In this document: in pieces, positions 1 through 11,369 of the stretch
Numbering within the stretch: the first letter of the stretch is position 1
How the letters are laid out: each line of letters begins with the position of its first letter
Assembly: GCA_028456385.1 (NCBI GenBank)
Contig: JALNQF010000031.1
Coordinates: 62,001-126,000, forward strand
From: Ophiosphaerella korrae
Lineage: Eukaryota > Ascomycota > Dothideomycetes > Pleosporales > Phaeosphaeriaceae
Reading direction: 5' to 3'
DNA length: 64,000 nucleotides
Notes under the pieces: generated by a model
Seen by the model: only the letters and a program-made list of their open reading frames with translations
Database searches by the model: none
Told to the model about the DNA's origin: nothing
Position numbers and translations under genes: made by a program

Positions 1-1178
1 CTAATTGTTTGATAGGTGGTTTCAAACGGCGCGTTGTAAAAACCTAGTATTCGGTCTGTGCCTCCATAAATCGGAGTAAAAGACCAGGAAAAGAATGTCT
101 CTTCTAGATAACCATATCGATGGATAGGAAGCGGATCATTCTCTTTCCGTATACTTTGACCAGTCCTGGCGCACTCATGGAATATAGGTGCTACTCCGTC
201 CCACAGTTCTGAGAATGGGTTAGAGAATCCACTTCCCATGAGTTCGGGGTGTTTGTTTCCAGCCACTTCGATCGTGTATGCTTCGTTATATATCATGGTC
301 AACTCTTCGCCCCAAAAGAGTGCTGCCGGATGTGGGTTTCGCATGAGAAGATTAGCGATCTCACGGAATTGAATAGGCCAATTTTCCATGGGGCCTAGCG
401 GTGTACTAGCCCAATCAAATTCTCGTGCAAACGCGATGTGATCCGAAGGTTTACCCTTTAGGTGACGGGCAGTCCAGTCTGGGATAGTGTTTTCTGGTGC
501 GGTCAATGTAACAGAAGCACTACTTCCAGAGATATTTTTACTGGTATTCTTGCTCAAGCTCACCGATGCGCTGTCTGATTGCTGAGCAACAACAGGCGAA
601 ACAGTGTTTGTGGGTACTGTAGTTGCCGACACTAGCTTTTTGATGGGATCAGGAGTTTTCAGTTTATTTCTGGATGCCTTGTCAATCTTGAATGGTGCAG
701 ACTGCAGGCTGCCTGTAGGAATATCTGATGTTTGGAAGAGCGCATTGCCGCTGATAATTCTCCATCTTTGCCGTATGGTAGAGCCGGTCCACAGAAGTCC
801 TTGGTAGTGAAGCGAGAGAGGGAAAATATCCTTGGAGTCGTTAGCTCGGCTGACACTTGTTGCCCAATTCTGGAAATCTGTATATGTTGTCGTTCTCTCT
901 GACGAGCCCTCGATAACATTATTGTCGTTCGTTGCGCACGTGATACTTTCTAGCAGGCGATCGTGCAGCCGCAGCGCCGCATTGGAGAACACGGGCCGTA
1001 TGTCATCACCCACGATGCAGTCAGGATCCAGATCTATTATGAATGTTGGGCGAGAGTCCTGGTCAAAAATCTCCCTAAGACTGAGGTTATGCAGCTCGAT
1101 GACCGAATCATGCTCCAACGCGCTCTGGAGGGGCGTCTCATCTGGTGACGGAAACGGTGAACGCGACAATGATGCCAT
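1..1178 (-). CDS. Hybrid histidine kinase, N-terminal part (3' end outside window)
   Basis: One open frame of about 392 codons runs from ATG at 1178 to the window edge with no stop. The second half reads as a fungal histidine-kinase PAS region: FDWASTPLGPMENWP, then NPHPAALFWGEELTMIYNEAY, then LEETFFSWSFTPIYGG and GFYNAPFE. The first half carries the blocks LSLHYQGLLWTGSTIRQRW and IISGNALFQTSDIPTGSLQ, which I associate with large fungal hybrid kinases. The H-box, ATPase and receiver domains would lie beyond position 1 and are not seen. Such proteins are sensors that feed the Ypd1-type phosphorelay; the signal here cannot be told. The ATG at 1178 is the first Met of the open frame. The family call is firm from motifs; subgroup is not assigned. 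Confidence 0.85.
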   Translation of the reverse strand, partial: MASLSRSPFPSPDETPLQSALEHDSVIELHNLSLREIFDQDSRPTFIIDLDPDCIVGDDIRPVFSNAALRLHDRLLESITCATNDNNVIEGSSERTTTYTDFQNWATSVSRANDSKDIFPLSLHYQGLLWTGSTIRQRWRIISGNALFQTSDIPTGSLQSAPFKIDKASRNKLKTPDPIKKLVSATTVPTNTVSPVVAQQSDSASVSLSKNTSKNISGSSASVTLTAPENTIPDWTARHLKGKPSDHIAFAREFDWASTPLGPMENWPIQFREIANLLMRNPHPAALFWGEELTMIYNEAYTIEVAGNKHPELMGSGFSNPFSELWDGVAPIFHECARTGQSIRKENDPLPIHRYGYLEETFFSWSFTPIYGGTDRILGFYNAPFETTYQTI

Positions 1179-2425
1179 AGATTGACGGCAAAACCCCAAC
1201 TTCTCTCAATACTTCTGGTGAGGGGCCTCGGTGGGTGGCCCTGAGGCAGAGGTCGAAATCTTGATCATGATCGGGTGGCCTTGGCTATCGGCGACTATTT
1301 AGATGCGACACTTGACAGGCAGGTTCGTAAGCGGCGTTCGTAGCTGCATCTTGGCAGTGCGTTTCTCCTGCGGAGGTTTTGACGCTGTGACAGAAACAGC
1401 CTTCTTCCTGGCAAGCAGCCTCCGTGTAAGTACATTGTCAGATCAACCCTTTCTCTGACTGTTGTTTCCGTCTCAAGGCTTCTCTGTTCAAATATCTAAT
1501 CTGTTCATATTCGCTTTGAATGTGCATCACCGATGACGTAGCATCTTTTTCTTTGGCGAGGGCTCTCCGCCGCACTCGGCTAAGCTGAACAATGTTAATG
1601 TCATCAATGCCTTCGTCATAGTACCAGGAGAGATGCTATTTTGTATAAGAAATTTAACACTCTCTAAGGTTGCCACAACATGCAATTCATTATAGTTACA
1701 TCAGATGTAGGTGTTTATGCATGGATCGTTCACCACGCCTTGTCCACCAAAATATAGTGCCAGGCGCAGCTCTTACGTTGATGACTCTGTTTATTGAAAC
1801 ACGGTACAGTACTAGACGGAAAAGAAAAGTACGAGTCGTATAAGCCGAGCGCTAGTACCATGTGAAACATTTCGGGTACCTTCCCAGCTTCGCAATAGAC
1901 GTCAGCTATAGACTCACGTACGATCAGACATGCCAGCTATTCGCCTATAATAGTCTATTGTGGCACCATTCGAGGATGGACATTTTGGCGTGTTCCGTTT
2001 CCTCGTTCTTTCTGTGCACGCATTATTCTTTGATTTTCATAGTCTACACCAAGCTTTGAGGCTGTGGGGTAATAGATGAGTTCAATATGCTGACTATAGA
2101 GGCAGCTACTAAGTGCAGGTTTATTGAAAGTCCCCATACTCATGATCAGCTAATAATTTCCGAACGGTTACACTTTCTTGATTTACTTTCGCAAAATGTG
2201 GAATGAACCCTTACTATACCTTCCGGAGTTACGAATAAGTTCGTGGGCTTGGTAAAGTACACTATTGTAATTTTAGAGGGGCTATATATCCGAGTCATCA
2301 AATGCACTAAGAAGAAACAATAAAAGAGGCATATAATCACTAAAGTCACCATGTGTTCGTTTCAGGAGTTGGCCATAACCGTTGATTATCGTCTCAATTT
2401 GGTATCTTACAACATGGAATTAAAG
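1179..2425. other. Intergenic, no gene seen
   Basis: This lies between the start of the histidine kinase and the end of the GH31 gene, both on the minus strand, so it should hold the kinase promoter and the GH31 terminator. Only short random frames (up to about 68 codons) occur and none shows a family motif. Confidence 0.6.
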
Positions 2426-5371
2426 CTACTTCGAGCCGCCAATTTGGCGCTCCCACGCTCCATCTAGACCCTCGTTCAGCTCATGCTTCGAGGGCTTATC
2501 ACCCATAATCGTAACACTCTTTATGCCAACGCGCGTGGGAAACCTAAAAGAGCCTGACATCTTAATCTTGTCACCATCCCATGTAAAAACAATCTCGCTA
2601 GTGCCGCTTTGCACTAAGCTTTCTCCGTCATCCAGGTACAATGTGCCACTCGCATTACCATTGGCATCAGGTGCGACGAGTAGTTCAAAGTCGTTGTCCC
2701 TGAGTGCTCTGGTCGTCATGGCGCTCTTCACTCGAGCAGGAATGATGGAGCCACCTGCTATGAGGATAGGTATGTCACTGGTGCCAACATTGTTGTACGT
2801 GACGGTCGAGCCAGCGCCGGATACGGACTTCTGCGTGGCAAAGTCGTACCATTTACCTTGAGGAACATAGAACGAGACCGAAGTAGAAGATTCCTGTGTA
2901 ACGGGATTAATGAGTAGCGAAGGACCGTAAAAGAATTGAGTCTCGATTGCATATGTGTTGCCGTCGGAGGGGTATTTCATCCTGGATGACGATCAGAATT
3001 TAAGCACTTCCATTAGCCCAAGTAGTTCACTTACCACAGCGGCGAGAGCATGGGAGTACCATCCACAGTTTGTTTGTGCATTGCAGTATAAATATAATCA
3101 AGAAGACGGTAGCGGATATCAATAGCTTTACGTGCTGCTGCTGCCACAGACTCCCAGCGGTACGCTTCTTGTGATATGGCGCCATCCACATTATGGTTCC
3201 TGTAGAATGGGTAGAAGGCACCGAGAACGGTCCAGCGAGCGCAAAGATGCTCATTTGTGTTCTCAAGGAATCCGCAAACATCAGCGCCAGCCTGTGATTC
3301 ATCAGTAAGAATTCAAGTGCGAGCAGAGGAAGCCCTACCATAGGTACTTGAAAAAATGAAACGAATTGAAGAAGATGGCGGATTGAGGTGATGTACTGAT
3401 CCCACGCAGAGAGATTGTCACCAAGCCAATGGCCTACTGAAGATCCTGAGCCGACAAAAGTGCTTCGAGTGATGACCATTGGTCGCTTGGCTGGCCGACG
3501 TTTTAGCATGCTCTCTCTGCTTGCTTTGCTCATCATTGTGCCGTAGCTAATTGTAATCATTAGTATCAATCCGTGCCAATGAGATGACAAACTTACAGAT
3601 TGTGAGTATCATATTCTGCCCAGCCACCTTGATGAATAAGATCTGTATTGACAGTCTTTTGGCTCAAAGCCCCCATTGCATTCTGTATTTTGTATGATGG
3701 ATTGATCAAATCGCGCCCGGGTAGTCCATTCTTCTTGCTGTCGTTCTGACGTCCAGTGATCACGCCGCTCTTGACCTTGGCAGAATCTACCACCCGCCTT
3801 ACGTTCTGGTTGTCGAAACTCCGTGCGGAGGTACTACCCCGGATTTGAAGTCCCTTCGCGTCCTGTTCTGTCCTTGCGTCTGGGTTGTCGCAAGGGTAAT
3901 CACAGAAATTTGATGGCTCGTTCATGTCAATCCAAAGTGCATCGATATCGACACCGGAGTTGGGATTAAAAAACTTAGCAAACTCATCGTTCCAGTACTC
4001 CTGCGTGTTTGAGTGGAACCAGTCGGGGAAAACAGTGGCGCCTGGCCAGACCCTGCCTTTGTACAGACTTCCATCAGCCTTTTTCAGGAAGGCATTGGCG
4101 TGGACACCGTTGTTATAGGCATCATAATTCTGTGCTGCAACAGCTAAAATTGGGTTAGTCGTTTCCAGGCTAGGCGGCTGATCGAATTTACATACCTGGG
4201 TCGACCATAACAATGTATTGCTGGTTATTGCTGTGCAGGTTGCTAACAAACTTCCGTACTTTGTCAAGAGGGAATGGCTCGCCCAGTGTGAAAACTTTGT
4301 ATTTATCCATATAATCGATATCTATCAAAGTGAGTGTCTGATCGTGAAATGCTCAAGGGATTCAACATACCTGTCCACATGGTCTCAAGAGGAATGTTTG
4401 CCTTGCGGTAGTTGTCCACAACGTCTGAAACCTCCTCGATACTCTTGTACCCAAATCGACACTGATGGAAACCGAGACCCCAGTATGGCATCATGGCAGC
4501 TTTCTGCGTGATTTCGCTGTACTCGCGAGCTACATCGAATGGAGTTGGGCCAGCCATAAAATAAAGATCGATGACTCCACCGATCACATTGTACTCGAGA
4601 TACTGGCCATTGTCGTTGTTGATCTTGATATCCATTCCGTTGCTATTGAGCAGAAGCACACCATGTGTGAAACCTGAGCCAGCTCTGTGTTCGTAGTATA
4701 CTGGATGTGTTCCGTATAAATTTGTCCTCAGGGGTACAGCGCCAGCATCACGTGCCCACATGGTCCGTACATAGTTTGACGTTGGGAGTCGTAGAGAATC
4801 AGTGTGCTCACCAAGACCGTAAAGATTTGGATTGTTTGGCAAAGAAGTCCGTAAACGCCAGTATTGTGATTCGAACACCAGATTGGAGCCCTTGGTTGAG
4901 AAAATTTCTTCGCCATTGCTCCGCCTCTTCACGGTAAAGGAGAATGGTTGTTCTTCAATGGAAACATCTAGTTGTGAAGCACCTGCATTGGCCGAACCGG
5001 ATGGTCGTGGAACAACAAATTCTGGAACTTGATATACTTGCTCATCCTTGTCATATATGATCACATGGAGGCGGGAGTCTATTTGCTTGTTAGCACCATG
5101 GCCGAGATATCTTGTGAAGAAAAAGCAGAGTGAACATACCTGTCTGCCACTGCGCCGAGAATTTTAAGTCCTTGAGGTCTTGTCCGTAAAGGTTGCATGC
5201 AGTCCCAGCCAAAGTCAGATCTGCCGTCAAGCTGCTGCCCGAACGCTGCACGTTACTAGCCTTGTACCCAGGGCAGCTGTCAGCCCGTCTGAGCGGCGTT
5301 GAATTCCCCCATTGCAGGAAGCCTGCCAACAGGAAGAGGCTAGTTTGCAGAAATGTGAGAACAGCCGGCAT
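2426..5371 (-). CDS. Secreted GH31 alpha-glucosidase
   Basis: Seven exons: 5371-5140, 5078-4371, 4321-4196, 4143-3597, 3546-3339, 3291-3035, 2981-2426. All junctions are GT-AG and in phase, giving 877 residues, a usual length for the family. It should hydrolyse alpha-1,4-linked glucose from maltose and starch fragments outside the cell. Residues 1-24 are a signal peptide (hydrophobic stretch [14 protein letters not shown]). The GH31 nucleophile signature WIDMNEPS (Asp near 428) is in exon 4, and the acid/base region HWLGDN (Asp near 581) is in exon 5. Joining exons 5 and 6 gives the family block [10 protein letters not shown]. Intron 5 has a weaker donor, GTAGGG, but the join restores the motif. 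A TATA-like site and a possible AmyR site lie upstream. Confidence 0.93.
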
Positions 5372-5421
5372 AGTATGGGGTATAGATAGCGTGGCGTTGC
5401 ATTGGGAGAACCATGGCTGCC

Positions 5422-5429
5422 CTATATAG
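5422..5429 (-). promoter_or_regulatory. TATA-like box of the GH31 gene
   Basis: The sequence CTATATAG is palindromic and sits about 51 nt before the GH31 ATG at 5371. Its spacing suits a core promoter with a short leader. No transcription start can be seen directly. Confidence 0.4.
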
Positions 5430-5668
5430 TCGCCTAGACAAGGTCTTTAGCCCTTGTTCCTTCATGTTCGTTTGTCAACCACAGCCTGCCAAGTGATGGC
5501 CTGGATTCACGTAGGTAAAGTTGCAGGGTTCAGAATAGCGATGATCTTACAGGTCGTCACGAGTACATCCATGGTAAAGTGCCGGGTGGCAGCAGGGCGA
5601 GTCGGTGGTGATCGGGGCACAATTCACCTGCCCGGTTAGGTGTTTGTAGATGCAACCAACAGGAATGC

Positions 5669-5682
5669 CGGCGAATAGAAGG
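5669..5682. promoter_or_regulatory. Candidate AmyR-type site CGG-N8-AGG
   Basis: CGG at 5669-5671 is followed by eight bases and AGG at 5680-5682. This matches the CGGN8(C/A)GG consensus of the starch regulator AmyR known from Aspergillus. It lies about 300 bp upstream of the alpha-glucosidase start. A short degenerate motif can occur by chance, so this is only a candidate. Confidence 0.3.
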
Positions 5683-6838
5683 AGTAGTCGGCTGTGCCAG
5701 TTAATCCGTACCGAATGCTGCAATGGTTGGTTGCGGGAAGCCGTGATCTGCTACACATGCCACGGGATTATGCCCGGATACTACCCCTGATTGATACCCT
5801 GGTTATGCAAACAACGGTGCAGGCTACTCGGTTGTTTTCTGGGGATAACCAAGACCAAGCCTCCGAGTCTCGGCGTGTCAGTATTTTACCCGCAGGCAGC
5901 TGTACTCGAGGTGAAATAAACACAAATACTGCTGGCGTTTGGATAAAACTGTCGGTGAATGGACGCGCTCAAGTCAAGGGGGTGATTTGTTATGTCAGCT
6001 GGATGTTCAAAACATCGCTCATCCCCTGTAATCAAACCTAGAGAACTACAGCCACAACGGCTAGCACGAGCGTTAGCCGATGGTACCCCTGCTGGTCACA
6101 AGCCACCGTCACTACCTTACTACAACCCCCTTACCCATGCGAGGCTCGCCCAACCTGCCCGTCTGCCAATAGCCTTGCGCTCACCACAGTAGCTCTGCAG
6201 TCTGTTACCCTTGACTTTGCGACGTCATAGACTGCTATCCGCCACCTTCACACATGGTAACTCTATTTGGTGTCACTTTCTGTGTGCAGCAACTTGCTGT
6301 TCAGTCTCAAACATGTCCATATTAGCCCACCCAACAACCCGTCTGTCTCAGTCGGTTCATCTTCTCTAGATTAAATCGCCATGAGCTACCGAGATGCTCG
6401 GATGATCAGCACACGCGCAAAAGTCTGGGGTAAGCTGTTGGCGCCACGCTCCCTCCGTGAAATGAATACTACCGATCTTCATGAGCACTACGCTTCGTTG
6501 GCAACCGGTCTATTCTATGAAGTACTTAGCGTCGAATAAATATGTGTACCACACTTTTGCTCACAGACGTGTCAGTCATGCGCTGTGGTCGACTGCACAA
6601 TGCCCTCTCCCTTGCAGCGTGGCAGTACCCTAAACTAGAACACCCGACATCACTCATAGGCACAACATACAGGCTACAACAATTAACTTCCTCTTACGGC
6701 ACACCACATCCCGGGTAAACTTTGAAAAAACTGCCTTGGATTAACGTCAAGCAGCATCATCGATATGCTTTAAATCTGAGTCGAAGTATTTGATTTGAGG
6801 TATTCTATGCTCAGGACCTCAGTTGCATTACCATCTCA

Positions 6839-6867
6839 CAAACCACGCGCGAGGGTCGCGTGGTTTG
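6839..6867. repeat. Perfect inverted repeat, 11-bp arms, 7-nt loop
   Basis: CAAACCACGCG at 6839-6849 is repeated inverted as CGCGTGGTTTG at 6857-6867, around the loop CGAGGGT. There is no T-run after it and no gene directly beside it, so neither a terminator nor an operator role can be argued. Confidence 0.7.
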
Positions 6868-7736
6868 AACGCTGTTGCCGCCAACACCAAATGTGCAGTA
6901 ACGTTTACCTAGATCCTTCGGGCTAGGTGGGCTGTTTATTCCGTAACACATTCTCCATAGCGTAAGACCAAAAAGTTTGAGTAATAGCCTTTGTCATCTG
7001 CGTCATACTCTGCAGGGTGAGGGCTCCACTACGCATGGATGCTAAAGTACTCCAGAAAAGACCCACCTTTCCCTTGGGGCGGTCTGCAGGAGCATCCTAT
7101 GTGGACAGTTGAAAAGGGCCGGAACAATTAGCCAGCTGTGCCACTAAGTTTTATTCTTAAGCACTCGCGTTGGCGCACTCGTCAAATCAGAATGGACTGT
7201 CGCACATCACCCATTCCAAGAATCGTAAACTTTCGGACGACTATCAAATAATAAAATTTGAACACTGCTCTAACCAACCTTTCAAAATAGCATCTTGAAC
7301 CCTCCATGTTACTCCATTCGCCTTTCCATTTTCACCAACAATTTACATCTAATATCGTGACCCAGCAAGTGCTACAAGCTCTCTCGGAATAGCATTTACA
7401 TTGGTGTGCGTTATTCTATCCCCTATCCCTATACCTAGCTGGCTGTCGAAAGACTAAAAAAAGTCAAAAAATCACTCTCCCAGTGTTATAGCCGGATAAC
7501 TATAATAGGAATAGAGGTTTCAAAACAGCTCTATCTTATCTATAATTTTCTAGCCTACGTTTGAAAATCTTTTGGCTAACCATTGGCTAGGGATTGAAGG
7601 CCGAATAATGCGCATCTTTACATCCAGCTTGCTAAATTCAGCATCATGACTGCTTTGGGTTGTCGGTGCCAGTCCATGTTTAGAGCGAGTAATGGTTGCA
7701 AAGTTCTAGGAATTTAACTCGTCGAAACGCCCCCAT

Positions 7737-8691
7737 TCATTTTTCTAGTTCCCGTGCGAGGGGATCTTTTGGTCGTGGTACACTTCGAATGTGCAAAGTA
7801 TCTTCGTCGTATGTTTCATCTACCAATTTACCCCTACTCTTTTTTCGTGTTATCGAACCTTTCATTGACGGGTAGATTCTGGCGAGTTTGTTGTGAGTTT
7901 TCTCCCTTACGTGCCCAAGTCTCCTCTTCAGAGTCGTTTTCATGGAGATCTTCCGAGCGTCTTGACCAGCATGAGGCAGTGCCGTTGTAGAAGATGTCGC
8001 GCTAGGAGTAAGTGCGATATCCACGTTTTCTAGGCTCCCTTCTGGATTCGAATTCGAATACACGTATATCGGCCGTTCGCCTAAAGTTAAAGAACTATAA
8101 CGTGACGGTAACGGATTGCCCTTGAACAATCAACATTCTGTTAAGATGCAAGATCCTTATGGCGTAACTCACACGTGCTAACCACAATTCAGTAATATCT
8201 TCGTCGGGTGATGCTTTATTATCTGCAGATATTGGTCGGACTTCTTCAGGAGATATTTCTGTTTGCCGGGAACTGGAGTTATGAGCAGTTGGCATCGACA
8301 AGAAAGACTCAACATGTCTCGGAACCTCAACAGTAGGTCCTGAGATCGCTTCTTTGACGGGGAACATTGAATCTATGTCTGTTCTAGATACAGTCCGATT
8401 TAGTGCAGGTCGGTCTGCTCTTCTTTCCTCTGACATTCTGCCATCGTCAACAATATGTTGTCTCGCTGGCATTCTTTTGGAACTAGGAAAATCAGTAACG
8501 TAGGTATATGTGGCTCAGGAGCGACTCACGACTTTGGTGGTGGCTCAGGCTTTTGGGTTGTGTCAATCGAAGCTAAAATGTCTCTATCATCAAGTAAGTT
8601 CCCGCACCGGTCTCACCAAGTTGGGGGCTCACAGGAAATTGGATGGAAGATTTGAGAGGTTCCTGGCTTTACGCCGACTGTTTGAATTCAT
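7737..8691 (-). CDS. Unrecognised protein, four exons
   Basis: I read exons 8691-8633, 8583-8530, 8482-8173 and 8120-7737, all GT-AG and in phase, giving 268 residues. The first two exons are short (59 and 54 nt). They were placed because the joins MNSNSRRKARNLSNL...FL-DILASIDTTQ and PPPKS-SKRMPARQ keep one open frame through introns of 49 and 47 nt. The product is hydrophilic with no signal peptide or membrane segment. It is rich in Ser and charged residues, with a basic stretch TTLKRRLGHVREKTHNKLAR and a Lys/Arg-rich C-terminal part. I recognise no domain and give no function. The last two exons are more certain than the first two. Confidence 0.65.
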
Positions 8692-9227
8692 TTTGGCAGC
8701 TTGAGATGGGAAAAGGAGGACTGAAAACAAAATGGAGATGGTAATGTACTGGGAACCAACGAAGCTAAAAAGTATTATCTTGTTCTTCTCGGAGAACCTG
8801 AAAATAGAACCACGGGTCAGATAACAAGCTCATGACCAAATATAATGTCATCGGGTTGTCGTTGAGCCTTATTTTTTTGGACGAACCAGATACACAAAAG
8901 ATACTGTTATGGTTCGCAACCAGGGATGATGGTGGGGGCTTGACCAAACACTCGATCCGTATAAACGCTCTACAAAAATACTGCCTCCATCCTTCATACA
9001 TGCAGCAGCGATTTCTGAGACTAAACCGAAGTTAGAGACATGGTATAAGTACCAGCTCTGCGGGACTATGATCGAGAATATACAAGTCTCATAGCGTTTA
9101 AGATTATTATCCATTCAGTGCGCCAACCATACATAGGCCAAGTGTCCTCAATACTTCCCTCTGAACTATGGGTATCATCTTATCATATCTCAACCACCAA
9201 ATGTCACCCAATCGCGCTGCCAAACCC
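8692..9227. other. Intergenic, no gene seen
   Basis: Overlapping short frames on both strands at 8765-9114 are shadows of each other and show no motif. The left end should hold the promoter of the minus-strand gene starting at 8691. Confidence 0.5.
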
Positions 9228-10067
9228 TTACATAACTGTGCAGCATCCTAACTTCTTGAGCAACCTGGGCAGTCCCTTCTTGACCATCTGCTCAACCTCA
9301 TCGTTCTGGCCCTGCTGTTGTCCACCGTGTTGCTGACCTCCATGCTGTTGCCCACCATGCTGCTGTCCACCATGTTGTTGCCCACCATGGCCCCCACCGT
9401 AGCTCGGCGCATGGGGCGGAGGCGGCATATGATCCACACTGCCGCCCTGCAGATTAACAAAAAGTCTACCTTCATTCTCCTCGGTGCGGTATTGCAGCCC
9501 CAATTCACGACACACTTGTTCCACCCGCGGTTTGATCTTCTGCACATGGTTCTTGCTATGATTTCCCTTGCCTACAATAACATGGAGGTGCGTTTCGCCC
9601 CGTCCACGCGCTGCTTTGATGCGCTCTTCTAGTACATCTTCTGCTTCTTCCACGAATAGGCCGTGCAAGTCGATGGTGTCGGCAGCGACACGCCCCTCGG
9701 CGTTGTTCTCGCGGAAAATATAGTCGCGGGCTTGACGGTTATACTGCTCCATTTTGGCGGCGTGTTTCTTGCCTTCTTCGGAGAGTTCATGGGCGCGTGC
9801 GCCGTCGCCGGATTCGTAGGCTTGGTGGGCGCGGTCAAAGCAGGAACCGCGTTTTGCTGCTTCTTGGCGCGCAAGGTCGCGCAGTCGGTCATACTCAGCC
9901 TCTGTGTCTGCCGACGAGTGGTTGAGGGCTGAAAGTCATGTTAGATATGGTGGAAAAGTCTATGAGATGATTGAGTAGCTGGGATGTTTGCGGTGTGCAA
10001 TTGAGAGGGTGTCGTGGGTTGTAAACGTACAGCGCGAGCCTAATGAGAACATCTCCATGGCAGACAT
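9228..10067 (-). CDS. DUF1771-Smr domain protein with C-terminal CC-T-V-M
   Basis: Two exons, 10067-10031 and 9928-9228, joined in phase through a 102-nt intron, give 245 residues. Residues about 15-85 form the DUF1771 helix region (EYDRLRDLARQEAAKRGSCF through KMEQYNRQARDYIF). It is followed by the Smr core, with DTIDLHGLFVEEA and HVIVGKGNHS, the LDLH and GxG hallmarks. Smr domains bind nucleic acid and some cleave RNA in ribosome rescue. This protein lacks the CUE and P-loop parts of larger relatives. After the Smr domain comes a Gly-Gln-His tract of repeated HGGQQ units, then VKKGLPRLLKKLGCCTVM. The last four residues, CTVM, fit a CaaX prenylation box with a second Cys beside it. Confidence 0.85.
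9309..9390. repeat. 15-bp coding tandem repeat (HGGQQ)n
   Basis: Imperfect 15-bp units encode five consecutive HGGQQ blocks on the minus strand, in the linker before the C-terminal tail of the Smr protein. The differences are mostly third-base changes, so the protein repeat is kept. Confidence 0.8.
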
Positions 10068-10413
10068 GTTGACGCGATGGCTGAGAAGGGATTTGACAGT
10101 GATGCGATGTGAAGATGTCGTGGTGTTGTTACTCTTGAACTTGCTATAGTGACAGGAGAAGATTGGCGCTAATGCAGCGTGCGGGATGGCGTCAGGCCCA
10201 GACTGGTCTCTTCGTGGACACCGTGTGGCTCAGTTCGACAAAGAAATCCACGTGAAGATGAGATTGTGGGTTGATTGGCCTTTTATTATGGCTGTGCTTG
10301 TTTTCAGCCTACTGTGTCGCGCCTCATGAAATTACCGGTAACGTGGTATTATGTAGTATGATGCAATCCACGAGTGCCTTGATCCGCGCTGGGACGTTCG
10401 AGGATGAATAAAA
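10068..10413. other. Intergenic, 346 bp
   Basis: Holds the promoter of the Smr gene and the terminator region of the Use1 gene, both on the minus strand. No coding frame is seen. Confidence 0.5.
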
Positions 10414-11369
10414 TCAAAATCGAATCTTTGGCCCAACAAAGACGATCAAGAACGCCACGACCCAAAGCCCAAAAATCATTCCGTATAGTTTCATTCTCGC
10501 CAACCACCCTTTGCCCTCGGTCATCTTTCTGAGTGTGCCCATTCTCCGGCTTGCTGCTTCCATGCCCAATTGACTTTTGTCTATCCCCGAAACCGCTCGA
10601 TCTAGCACGCTCTTATCACTCTCCAATGTTTGATTGAAGAGTTGAGACTGTTGTTTTAACTGCTTCGCCATATTGACGAGGCTCGTAGTCAATGACTCTT
10701 GCTCATTGTGGTTGTGCGAGAGCAGAGCTTCGGTTTGGGCGAGGGTTGGATCACCTGTTGTCGCTGGAGATTTCAAGGGGAACAACGAATTTCCACTGGC
10801 TGTTTGCACGCCTGGGGTATCTTCGGGTTTGCCTCTCCGCCTTAATTGAGATGTGAGGTTCTCCGCCGCATTTCGTAGCGCTTCGTTGCCCTCGCTTGAT
10901 GTCGATATATCCCTCCCTGCCTCCGTCTGTATCCTCGGAGCATATGAAGGGAACTCATCATGGTCTTCCTCGTCTGAATCAATTGATGCTTCTGATTCTG
11001 TATCGTCCAACTGATTTAATTCGTATATTCGTTGGTTGAGCTGCTTGATAAGACCGCGTTTCTGCTGGAGGTCTGTTTGAAGCGCCGATTTCTTTGATTT
11101 GGAAGGTATTGCGAATGCTGAGTGTTCGAGGTTGAGGAGGAGCGTGCGGGCATGCTCGATGTTCTGTGTGTTGTGTTAGCTCAGGGAGCCCGCGTGGGAT
11201 TTGAACAAGGGATTCCTACAGAGCTAACACGTGCCCGCTCATAGCTTGATTTGCGAAGCTGTGTTGAGGGCTCTATCAACACTGTACGCTCTAGCCTCGA
11301 CAGAAGCCTATTCAGGTTGATAGACGTGGAATCCAGGTAGGTTGAAGGAGATCGTGATCGAGTCGCCAT
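10414..11369 (-). CDS. USE1: SNARE protein Use1 (Golgi-to-ER transport)
   Basis: Two exons, 11369-11229 and 11163-10414, joined in phase 0, give 296 residues. The start MATRSRSP was chosen; an ATG four codons upstream (11381) is the alternative. The N-terminal part, NLNRLLSRLERTVL and NIEHARTLLLNLEHSAF, is helical. An acidic Ser-rich linker follows. Residues about 195-265 form the SNARE helix (LLSHNHNEQESLTTSLVNMA, then VLDRAVSGIDKSQLGMEAA). A single C-terminal membrane anchor follows (GMIFGLWVVAFLIVFVG). This layout is that of Use1, the SNARE that fuses COPI vesicles with the ER together with Ufe1, Sec20 and Sec22. The anchor predicts a tail-anchored protein facing the cytosol. Confidence 0.8.

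Larger units (their letters stand above)
5372..7736. other. Intergenic, GH31 promoter side; no gene seen
   Basis: About 2.4 kb with no convincing coding frame. It holds the GH31 upstream region at its left end and a perfect hairpin at 6839-6867. The right part is richer in A and T. Confidence 0.55.

Noticed and set aside
6839..6867. Transcription terminator hairpin
   Set aside because: Fungal nuclear genes do not end at intrinsic hairpins, and no T-run or gene end is next to it.
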